NCBI GenBank assembly: GCA_017619295.1
Contig: JAFZSQ010000018.1
Span: 1-34,492 of the forward strand
Reading direction: 5' to 3'
DNA: 34,492 bases
From: Lachnospiraceae bacterium
GTDB taxonomy: Bacteria; Bacillota; Clostridia; Lachnospirales; Lachnospiraceae
Part shown: positions 8,501 to 15,353 of the stretch, piece after piece
How positions within the stretch are numbered: position 1 is the stretch's first letter
How the letters are laid out: every line of letters begins with the position of its first letter
Notes under the pieces: model-generated
The model's input: the letters and a program-made list of their open reading frames with translations, nothing else
What the model was told of the DNA's origin: nothing
The model's database searches: none
Made by a program: the position numbers and the translations under genes

Positions 8501-9769
8501 ATAAAAGAAGAAGACATGGATAAGCTCTTCACAGCCTATGAAAGACTTGATGAAGAGAAAAACAGCGGCATTCAGGGTACCGGACTCGGACTTGATATTT
8601 CAAGACGTTTTGCCGAGTTAATGGACGGTAAACTCTGGTGCGAAAGTGTTTACGGAGAAGGTTCCGAATTCATTCTTACCATCCCTCAGAAAATTGTGGA
8701 TGGAACAGGAATCGGAGTATTCGACGAGCGTGAAGAAGGAACCAAGGGACCTTATGTTCCTCAGTTCATAGCACCCGATGCTGATGTACTTGTAGTAGAC
8801 GATAACCCCATGAATCTTACGGTTATAAAGGGACTCTTAAAGGCAACAAAGATGTTTGTCACAACAGCGGCAAGCGGAGAAGAGTGTCTTGAAAAGATTA
8901 AGTACGGAAGCTTCAATGTGGTTTTGCTTGACCATATGATGCCCGGAATGGACGGTCTTGAAACCTGTGCAAAAATCAGAGAGACCAATCCTGATCTTCC
9001 GGTTTATGCTCTTACCGCAAATGCTGCAGAGGGCGGAGAAGAGTTCTATAAATCAAGAGGCTTTGACGGATATCTTGCCAAGCCCATTGACAGCCTTGCT
9101 CTTGAAAAAGCCATCATGAAGCATCTGCCTGAGGATATCATGATGAAGCCCAGAGCCGAGGATGCGGTTGAAGAAGAGTGGACTCTTCCTGAAGAGTATG
9201 CATGGATCAATGATGTTCAGGGTATCTCCGTTGATGACGGAATCAGAAACTCCGGCGGCGTTGCCACTTACATAAGAAGTCTCACTGATTTCCTGGATAC
9301 CATAGATGACAATGCGAAGGTTATTGAGAATGCATATAAAGAAAAGACCTTAAGACTCTATACCGTTAAGGTGCATGCTCTAAAGACCTCCGCGAGAATT
9401 ATCGGTGCATCCGGTCTTTCCGTAATGTGTGAAAGACTTGAGGAGGCAGGCAATAAGGAGAACATTGCTTTCATCGATGCAAATCATGAGGCCATGATAG
9501 AGGAATTCAAGTCATACAAGGAGAAGCTTAAGAATCTCCACATGGAAACCGGAGAAGACAATCGACCTGAGATTCCTGCGGACGAGCTTGCGGGGGCTTA
9601 TGAAGCCCTCAGGGAAATTGTTCCTCAGATGGACTATGATTCGGTTGAAATGATCATCGGGCAGATAAAGGAATACAAGCTTCCCGAGGAAGATGCGGCC
9701 AAATTTGCCGCAATAGAAAAGTGCTTAAAGACCTTCGACTGGGACGGGATGAAGGGATTTATAGAATAA
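5525..9769 (+). CDS. Hybrid sensor histidine kinase: beta-propeller, HisKA, HATPase, receiver, Hpt
   Basis: A 1414-residue hybrid kinase. An N-terminal signal segment (about 1-30) is followed by an external region of repeated propeller blades (two-component regulator propeller type, for example DGYVWIGGYGGI and LGRMWVGTND) and a Y_Y_Y-like beta domain up to about 770. One membrane helix lies at about 773-797. Inside the cell come HisKA with H832 in SHEIRTP, an HATPase domain (NLLTNAVKYTE, DSGIGI, GTGLGL), a receiver with D1136 in LLDHMMPGMDG, and an Hpt domain with H1284 in HALKTSA. A helical tail follows. Classical propeller hybrids that sense polysaccharides end in an AraC DNA-binding domain. 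This one ends in Hpt, so it should pass phosphate to a separate receiver, probably the next gene. The start at 5525 was chosen over in-frame ATG codons from 5444 because GGAGG and the signal segment belong to it. Confidence 0.9.
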   Translation: MRSKRILMATVSAVTLCFLLNTGNPETRVWASESGALQSGEAGYNAVQIGGGYAVTEQLKGVGYTAKLYDASNGLPTSDANCVLGSSDGYVWIGGYGGIIRYDGVEFERLDSSGGLTSGRALFEDSLGRMWVGTNDNGAVVLDEGTSTRYTFEDGLQSSSVRAFSEDGAGNVYIGSTSGISYVSKDGELHVLNDSRINNEVISRMSADSAGNVYGSTKSGLIFSLYNGEVGSAYLGYNLGFGGVTTIFADPNAVGQVYIGSDSEYLYYGAFGKNASKFEKISVAPADNLYWITYECGRIWVTCENVVGYIDERHVFRQLENIPIHNSIDMMTSDYQGNLWLASSRQGVAKVVTNNFQNITSLAGLDESTVNAVCLRDNLIYVGTDSGLRIIDSNKKVIENDLTKYLAGTRIRCITMDNRSNLWISSYTNDLGVVLAARNGKITSYTKRDGLLSDEIRCTVNSPDGDTLVGTNGGLAIIRDGRVIKTVGATDKIDNTIFLTVEEGADGKIYAGTDGDGIYIIDDNKVERIGRNEGLTSDVILRLKRDDDRGVIWIITSNSIEYYKDGQVKQIESFPYNNNFDIYFSDDDIAWILSSYGLYAVKASSMLEDNITDYRLHNTANGLNSIPTANAYSALDELGNLYIAGRSGVTKVNINHYFEENARIRTGIRAIYCNDEKLLPDEDGTYTIPAVNGRIQITPSILDFSMSNPLIHVYLEGSDDAGITAKQSDLSSLEYTGLKYGNYKLHIEVLDVSTREVLQDDTFTIVKKPLIYELLISKILIIVLVIGLTGLLVWRVMTGTIVRRQYDEIRQAKDEAERANSAKSRFLANMSHEIRTPINTIMGMDEMIMREDTTDVPKSYYMSVINYAIDIMTASESLLGLINDLLDMSKIESGKMHLVEQEYDTVAILRSVVTMIRVRGAQKDLTFGVEIDENLPKRMYGDDGKIKQIILNLLTNAVKYTEMGGFTLTVSVEDKNDEKCNLRIAVKDSGIGIKEEDMDKLFTAYERLDEEKNSGIQGTGLGLDISRRFAELMDGKLWCESVYGEGSEFILTIPQKIVDGTGIGVFDEREEGTKGPYVPQFIAPDADVLVVDDNPMNLTVIKGLLKATKMFVTTAASGEECLEKIKYGSFNVVLLDHMMPGMDGLETCAKIRETNPDLPVYALTANAAEGGEEFYKSRGFDGYLAKPIDSLALEKAIMKHLPEDIMMKPRAEDAVEEEWTLPEEYAWINDVQGISVDDGIRNSGGVATYIRSLTDFLDTIDDNAKVIENAYKEKTLRLYTVKVHALKTSARIIGASGLSVMCERLEEAGNKENIAFIDANHEAMIEEFKSYKEKLKNLHMETGEDNRPEIPADELAGAYEALREIVPQMDYDSVEMIIGQIKEYKLPEEDAAKFAAIEKCLKTFDWDGMKGFIE

Positions 9770-9787
9770 ACGCAAGGAGAAGATTTT

Positions 9788-10546
9788 ATGTCTGGAAAAA
9801 GGGTATTGTTAATAGGGGAGAAGGAGACATTCCTGATCAGAGTTCTGTTGAAGAAAATTCAGGACTCCGGTATTGACTGCAAATTTGTTAATTGGAATAT
9901 CAATGAAATTAACTCATCATGGTCCGGATGCGAGCTTGTTACCCTCTACATGGATGAGGGAGAAAGACCTCCCGGAGATGTTTTGCATTTCCTGACGGAT
10001 AAGATGTCCGAGGAAAATGTGCTGATGATTCCCATCGGAGAGAAGAATGATATGCAGGTAATCCTGGACAGAGTTCCGGGAGATTTGATTTTCAAGTCAT
10101 TCCTGCGTCCGGTTGATAACAATGAGTTTATCGGTGCCGTTTCCGAGTTGTTCAACAAGATGGAGGCGGGTGAATTCAAGAAGAGTATTCTCATTGTAGA
10201 TGATGATCCAAACTATTTGGGCCTTGTAAGAGAATGGCTTAGAGGCACATACAAAGTCAGCATGGCCAATTCGGGATTACAGGCCATTAAATTCCTTGGG
10301 AAAAACAAAGTTGATCTCATTCTTCTTGACCATGAGATGCCGGTTACCAGCGGCCCTCAGGTTCTTGAAATGTTAAGGAGCGAAGAAGAGACAAAGGATA
10401 TTCCCGTAATGTTTCTTACAGGAAAGAGTGACAAGGAAAGTGTCATGGCCGTTGTTGCTTTGAAACCTGAAGGATATTTCCTTAAAACCATTTCCAAGGA
10501 CGAACTGTTGGAAAAGCTGGCTGAGTTTTTTGTTTTGCGTAAGTGA
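9788..10546 (+). CDS. Response regulator with degenerate and active receiver domains, no output domain
   Basis: A 252-residue soluble protein. Residues about 131-252 are a complete receiver: an acidic pocket in LIVDDDP, the phosphoacceptor D181 in LILLDHEMP, Thr in MFLTGK and K233 in YFLKT. Residues 1-125 have the length and strand order of a second receiver (KRVLLIGEKE at the start) but lack the acidic pair and the conserved Lys, so this half looks like a pseudo-receiver for binding rather than phosphorylation. No DNA-binding or enzyme domain follows. It begins 18 bases after the hybrid kinase, which carries a free Hpt domain, so it is the natural phosphate acceptor (inference). It may relay a signal to one of the two flanking HD-GYP proteins by contact. 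Confidence 0.85.
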   Translation: MSGKRVLLIGEKETFLIRVLLKKIQDSGIDCKFVNWNINEINSSWSGCELVTLYMDEGERPPGDVLHFLTDKMSEENVLMIPIGEKNDMQVILDRVPGDLIFKSFLRPVDNNEFIGAVSELFNKMEAGEFKKSILIVDDDPNYLGLVREWLRGTYKVSMANSGLQAIKFLGKNKVDLILLDHEMPVTSGPQVLEMLRSEEETKDIPVMFLTGKSDKESVMAVVALKPEGYFLKTISKDELLEKLAEFFVLRK

Positions 10547-10579
10547 TTTGACTAATAAACTGAGAGGAACTTTTTCACA

Positions 10580-12970
10580 ATGATGGAGTTTTTTAGAGAG
10601 CATCAATTAAATTTCATGCAGGCTCTGACGGGTATCTGCGGTGTCAGTGCGTTCCTTCTTGTGATAACCAAGGCTATCACAAAGGCCAGAAGAAGTGTGC
10701 TGGTTTTGATGGAATTAACTGCGATGTTCTTGCTTATTTTTGACAGACTGGCATATATATATGCGGGCGATGTGAGTCGCACAGGTTATATTATGGTGCG
10801 GGTCAGCAATTTTATTGTCTTTTTCCTGACTTCTGAAATTGTATTTGCCTTCAACAGCTACCTGACGGTTCTTCTCTGGAAAGAAAAGAGGATACTTGTT
10901 TATCCCAAGAGACTACGTATAGTCAACATCATGGCTTTTGTGGGAATGGCAATGGCTGTAATTGCCGCATTCACCGGGCTTTATTACTATTTTGACGAGG
11001 CAAACCACTATCACAGAGGTCCTCTTTTCTTAATATGCTACATAATTCCCGTGGTTGCTCCGCTAATCCAGCTTTCCCTGATTTTGCAATACAGGAAGGT
11101 ATTCAGTAAGTGGATTTTTGCATCACTTATGCTGTTTATACTCGGCCCTATAGTGGCTTCCATTATTCAGCTGATTGCTTACGGTTTATCCTTAACCAAC
11201 ATTATGATGGTTCTGGTAGCGGTATTTATGTATGTTTTTGCCTACATAGACATCAACGAAACCATTGAACAATCCCACGCCAACGAGATACAGGAATTGC
11301 TGGCAAGCCAGGAGAGCGCTAAGGAGCTTTTCGAAAGAACCACAGGTGCGTTCATGGCTGCCATTGATGCCAAGAATGAGTACACAAGAGGTCATTCAAA
11401 GCGTGTTGCGGAATATGCAAGACGTATAGCCGTAATGTGCGGCAAGAATGATGAGGAGGTCCGGGAGATTTATTACTCGGCACTTGTACATGACGTTGGA
11501 AAACTTGGGCTTCCGGACTCGGTGCTTGAGAAGGGCGAGGAGATGACGGAAGCTGAGCATGAACTTGTAAAGCAGAAAACCGTTATCGGCGATCAGATAC
11601 TTTCAGATATTGCGGATTTCCCTTACCTTAGAGAGGCTGCACACTACAGCCATGAAAGATATGACGGAACCGGATATCCCGATGGACTTAAGGGTGAGGA
11701 GATTCCCGAAGCTGCAAGAATAGTTGCCATTGCTTCGGCTTATGACACCATGACTACCGCAAACAGCAAGAGAGCTCCCATGCCTGACCAGGTAATAAGA
11801 GAGAGATTCATCAGAGAATCGGGCAAGAAGTTTGATCCCAGATTTGCGGGAATGATCATAAGGATGATTGATGAGGACAGCAACTTCCAGATTATTTCCG
11901 GAAATAAGCCTGAGAAGCTTATTTTGAAGGATGAGTATTTCTTCGATGAATACAAGAAAAACATTACTCCGGGTGTGGTTATTACCCACAATGTGGAGCA
12001 GATAACCTTCAGAACACGTCCTACCGAGAGAAAGGACGGAGAGTTCTTCGAGACTTCACTGATTCTCTTTGACTCTTACGACGGACGTATTCATGACAAT
12101 CCGGAGTCTTTGGCCACATTCAGGTATATAGAATACGGTGAAATCTGGCTTTCGGGACATTATGTATGTACCAGCGCAAGAAAGATGGATGTCAATATAA
12201 CCGAGAAGGAGCCTGCTGAGGGCGAGCACGTTCATCTTTTGCGTCATGATGATCAGTATACGGTTACTCTCGGAAGATACAGAGACCACCTTCAGATTAA
12301 GATTGAAAATGACTTGAAGGTTATGGATGTTATCGTGGCTCTTCCCGATAACTCCAGATGGGCGTATGTTGCCTTCTCCGGTGAGCATGCTCATATAGAC
12401 GGACTTAAGGTAACCAAAACCGGAGATATTTACGGTGAAGGTGATATCAGAAGAATTGCCAATGAAATTGATTTCACCGACAGAATGGAAAGCGATCTTC
12501 CAAATATTCAGATCGATACCACCCGTTCCGCAGCCACAAAGGGTATTCCTCTTACGGACGGCCTGAGACTTGCTTTCCACACAATGAGTCTTCCTTCCGC
12601 AAACCTTATCTGGCATTGTCCTTATATCGTTATCTATCATTCGGATGACGGAAAGGTCGGAGGCCACAACAGCAGAGAGTATGCTCTCATAAAACTTAAC
12701 GGTGAAAGCACCGGAATAGAAGAGTTCTCCGAGAACACCATGAACCTGGGCCAGGATGACTTCAAAGGCTGGGAAGAATGGGAGAGACTTAACAAGCGTG
12801 GTATGGAATGCCTTGTAACCTTCAGACGACGAGGCAACCGTATCATCTCCATAACAAAGAATGCAGGAATAGAAATAGAGAACCTGACTGTAATAAAAGA
12901 TGGTCAGACCGACATATATGTTGCCCTGACCGGTGACCAGTGTGTGCTGACGGATATAAGAGTTATGTAA
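10580..12970 (+). CDS. Membrane HD-GYP protein with duplicated C-terminal beta-rich module
   Basis: A 796-residue protein. Residues about 10-220 hold seven or so membrane helices. A short coiled linker (about 225-255) leads to an HD-GYP domain at about 258-435, with GHSKRV, the HD pair H304-D305 in VHDVGK, and HERYDGTGYP. The usual double His before Glu is Ser-His here (S357-H358), so one metal ligand of the HHE type is missing and the metal centre may differ from that of the 3352 gene. Residues about 464-620 and 661-796 look like two copies of one beta-sandwich-type module. Each ends in a matching block (AYVAFSGEHAHIDGLKV and IYVALTGDQCVLTDIRV). With seven helices the C-terminus should be inside the cell. 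The gene follows the response regulator by 33 bases and closes the cluster. ATG 10583 is an alternative start. Confidence 0.8.
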   Translation: MMEFFREHQLNFMQALTGICGVSAFLLVITKAITKARRSVLVLMELTAMFLLIFDRLAYIYAGDVSRTGYIMVRVSNFIVFFLTSEIVFAFNSYLTVLLWKEKRILVYPKRLRIVNIMAFVGMAMAVIAAFTGLYYYFDEANHYHRGPLFLICYIIPVVAPLIQLSLILQYRKVFSKWIFASLMLFILGPIVASIIQLIAYGLSLTNIMMVLVAVFMYVFAYIDINETIEQSHANEIQELLASQESAKELFERTTGAFMAAIDAKNEYTRGHSKRVAEYARRIAVMCGKNDEEVREIYYSALVHDVGKLGLPDSVLEKGEEMTEAEHELVKQKTVIGDQILSDIADFPYLREAAHYSHERYDGTGYPDGLKGEEIPEAARIVAIASAYDTMTTANSKRAPMPDQVIRERFIRESGKKFDPRFAGMIIRMIDEDSNFQIISGNKPEKLILKDEYFFDEYKKNITPGVVITHNVEQITFRTRPTERKDGEFFETSLILFDSYDGRIHDNPESLATFRYIEYGEIWLSGHYVCTSARKMDVNITEKEPAEGEHVHLLRHDDQYTVTLGRYRDHLQIKIENDLKVMDVIVALPDNSRWAYVAFSGEHAHIDGLKVTKTGDIYGEGDIRRIANEIDFTDRMESDLPNIQIDTTRSAATKGIPLTDGLRLAFHTMSLPSANLIWHCPYIVIYHSDDGKVGGHNSREYALIKLNGESTGIEEFSENTMNLGQDDFKGWEEWERLNKRGMECLVTFRRRGNRIISITKNAGIEIENLTVIKDGQTDIYVALTGDQCVLTDIRVM

Positions 12971-12995
12971 GGGCGTTCTTTATATTCCGCAAATC

Positions 12996-13004
12996 TGATA
13001 TAAT
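12996..13004 (+). promoter_or_regulatory. Extended -10 promoter of the TetR gene
   Basis: TGATATAAT is a consensus extended -10 element. A weak -35 (TTCTTT, 12976-12981) sits 17 bases before the TATAAT. Transcription would start near 13011, only one to three bases before the ATG at 13013, which predicts a leaderless messenger. Confidence 0.6.
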
Positions 13005-13012
13005 AAACGGGT

Positions 13013-13531
13013 ATGGATAAAAGAAATCTTCGTTCTAAGAAAACTATAAAAGATGCCCTGATTTTACTTTCGTCAAAAAAAGCTTTCATTGACATTTCTG
13101 TGCATGATTTGTGCAGGGAGGCAGGAATATCAAGGTCTACCTTTTACAACAACTATCATTCCCTTAACGATGTTGTGGCGGAAATAAGCTCCGAATATAT
13201 GGAGAAAATTCGGGGAAAGAATCTTAACAGAGAGTTTTTTGAATCTCTTACAAGGGACGGAAATGAACTTAAGCTTCTGGTTGAAACCGGGGTGTTTGGG
13301 AGAGAATTCAGTTTTTACCTTAAAGATCTGATGGCAGGGGATAATTCCAAAGCCGAGAGGGGTACCAGAGATGATGTTTTATTAAACATTAAAACTCTGT
13401 ACCATGCCTTTGGAGTGTTTGGAGTTTTGCAGAATCTCTCAAGGATGTACGGAAGTAATTATTACGAAGCCTTCAGGGCGGAAACAATTGATACGCTTAT
13501 GGAACTGTCCGGCACGCTGTCAAAAGAGTAG
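13013..13531 (+). CDS. TetR/AcrR-family transcriptional regulator
   Basis: A 172-residue protein. Residues about 8-55 form the TetR helix-turn-helix (TIKDALILLSSKKAF, then DLCREAGISRSTFYNNYHS). The rest is the helical ligand-binding part, of a variable kind common in Firmicutes. The gene stands directly before a heterodimeric ABC exporter with two associated enzymes, the classical setting of a drug- or metabolite-responsive repressor (inference). No Shine-Dalgarno sequence is visible before the ATG, which fits leaderless translation from the promoter at 12996. No in-frame ATG follows until well past the helix-turn-helix, so the start is likely right. Confidence 0.85.
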   Translation: MDKRNLRSKKTIKDALILLSSKKAFIDISVHDLCREAGISRSTFYNNYHSLNDVVAEISSEYMEKIRGKNLNREFFESLTRDGNELKLLVETGVFGREFSFYLKDLMAGDNSKAERGTRDDVLLNIKTLYHAFGVFGVLQNLSRMYGSNYYEAFRAETIDTLMELSGTLSKE

Positions 13532-13585
13532 ATATCGGACATGTTTTTTAAACTTGTACAATAACGTGAAACAGTGAGTTTACGC

Positions 13586-13628
13586 AGCCTTTTCCTTATG
13601 GTAGTATTCCATCAGGAAAGGGCTTTTT
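13586..13628 (+). terminator. Strong terminator between tetR-type gene and ABC operon
   Basis: A 16-bp stem (13586-13601 with 13609-13624) has one mismatch and one G-U pair and a 7-base loop. It is followed by TTTTT running straight into the ATG at 13629. It ends the TetR transcript. Because no clear promoter lies between it and the ABC genes, regulated read-through is possible. Confidence 0.8.
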
Positions 13629-13649
13629 ATGTTTAAAAGGAGACTAAAT

Positions 13650-15353
13650 TTGATAGGAACAATTAAACTGCCAAAGCTATTAATCTTTGTCGCTTTCATT
13701 CTGAATTTGGGAAGAGCGGCAATTCAGCTGATCATTCCGGAAAAGGTTGCGGCCATCACTTCAATTAATCTTGGGGATGGAAACGAAGCAATAAATCTTG
13801 CCGTAGCCACCTGTATAACACTGTTTCTTCTGGCAATCGGTGAGTTCGTGGGAGGGCTGGTTTCAACCTATATCACGCTTATCGCCAGAGCTTTAATCAG
13901 CAAAGATTTCAGAAAGGTTGTGACGAAGAAAACTTTTCGCTTAAGGGCACAGGATATTGAAGCACAAAATCCAAAGGAGTTTATCTCACGTATCACAGCC
14001 GATACGGAATTTGTGGGAGAGTTTTTGATTGATTTACTGGTCAATGAGATTCCCAGACTTTATTTTGTAATCAGCACCATCATCAAGGTATCGCAAATGG
14101 GTAACGCATATCTTGTTTTGGGCTTTATTCTTGTAATTCCTGTTATAGTGATTGGTTCCCTCTGGTCAGGAAGTGTTTCTTATAACGCCCTGAACAGACT
14201 CCAGGCTTCAATTGCAAAACTGACAGCTATCCTTGCAGAAAAGGTTAACAATATAGAAACCATTAAAGCTTATAACAAAACGGAGGATGAGATATCTTCC
14301 GGTTATACAGCCATAGATGAAATGAGAAACGCCCAAAAGAAAAACACCTGGGCGGTTGCTTTCAATACACTTATTTCCAATATTTTATTCATTATTCCCA
14401 TGGTCATTATCATGTTAATGGGCGCCACCCAGCTTTTAAACGGCGGGGTTTCAAGAGAACAGTTCATTACTTATTTTGGCCTTGGAATCACCTATCAGAC
14501 ATATATCGCAGCTCATCTGACACTTTGGGTTCTTTGGAAAAGAGCCCAGGGAGCCACGAAGAGGGTTCGTCAGATCCTTCATCTTGAGGAGGACTGTGGC
14601 GGAGAGTTACAGAATCTTAAGGATGACAGAATTGAATTCAGGAACGTCAGCTTTTCATATGGGGACAGGACAATTCTTTCCGATGTGAGTTTCTCAATAG
14701 AGAAGGGAAGCAAAACTGCCATTGTGGGTAAAAGCGGATCCGGTAAATCCACAATACTTAATCTTATTGAAAGATTTTACCGGCCGGAAAAAGGAAGCAT
14801 TTTTTTGGGGGGAGAAGATATTGAGAGGTATGAGATTTTGTCATACCGCGCAAACTGTGCCTATCTTCCCCAGAATGCTCCCGGCTTTTCAGGCAAAATC
14901 AGAGATATGCTCATCTATGGAACAGGCCAAAGCTTTTCCGATGAGAGGCTTTACGAAATCCTTGACAAAGTCGGCATGAGAGAGACAGTGGAGGTAATGG
15001 GGGGATTGGACTACGAGGTAGGAACCAATGCCATCAAGCTTTCCGGAGGACAAAGACAGCGCCTTGCTGTTGCCAGAATGCTTCTTAAGGATTCTGAAAT
15101 GGTTTTGGCAGATGAGTGCACCAGCGCTTTGGATCTGGCGGGCTCAATTAAGATAGCTTCTCTTATTGACGAATATGCGGCGGGCAAAACACGCATAATA
15201 GTGGCCCATAATCTGGCCACAATAAAGGATGCCGACAAAATAATTGTCATTGATTCAGGTAAGGTTTCAGATGTGGGAACCCATGAGGAACTGATGAAAA
15301 GATGCGCAGTTTATCAAAGCCTTTTGAGGGGAGAGGAGGGGAACGCATCATGA
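13650..15353 (+). CDS. ABC exporter half-transporter 1 (permease-ATPase)
   Basis: About 567 residues. The N-terminal half (to about 310) is a six-helix exporter membrane domain. The C-terminal half is an ABC ATPase with Walker A (GKSGSGKST), Q-loop (LPQNA), signature LSGGQRQR, Walker B with catalytic Glu (LADECTSALD) and H-loop His (VAHN), so it appears catalytically complete. It pairs with the overlapping next gene to form a heterodimer. The start is ambiguous. ATG 13629 abuts the terminator T-tract with no ribosome binding site, whereas TTG 13650 in the same frame follows AAAAGGAGA by 6 bases and begins right before TM1, so TTG is preferred. The cargo is unknown, and the downstream sugar-active enzymes hint at a glycosylated or acylated compound. 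Confidence 0.85.
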   Translation: MIGTIKLPKLLIFVAFILNLGRAAIQLIIPEKVAAITSINLGDGNEAINLAVATCITLFLLAIGEFVGGLVSTYITLIARALISKDFRKVVTKKTFRLRAQDIEAQNPKEFISRITADTEFVGEFLIDLLVNEIPRLYFVISTIIKVSQMGNAYLVLGFILVIPVIVIGSLWSGSVSYNALNRLQASIAKLTAILAEKVNNIETIKAYNKTEDEISSGYTAIDEMRNAQKKNTWAVAFNTLISNILFIIPMVIIMLMGATQLLNGGVSREQFITYFGLGITYQTYIAAHLTLWVLWKRAQGATKRVRQILHLEEDCGGELQNLKDDRIEFRNVSFSYGDRTILSDVSFSIEKGSKTAIVGKSGSGKSTILNLIERFYRPEKGSIFLGGEDIERYEILSYRANCAYLPQNAPGFSGKIRDMLIYGTGQSFSDERLYEILDKVGMRETVEVMGGLDYEVGTNAIKLSGGQRQRLAVARMLLKDSEMVLADECTSALDLAGSIKIASLIDEYAAGKTRIIVAHNLATIKDADKIIVIDSGKVSDVGTHEELMKRCAVYQSLLRGEEGNAS

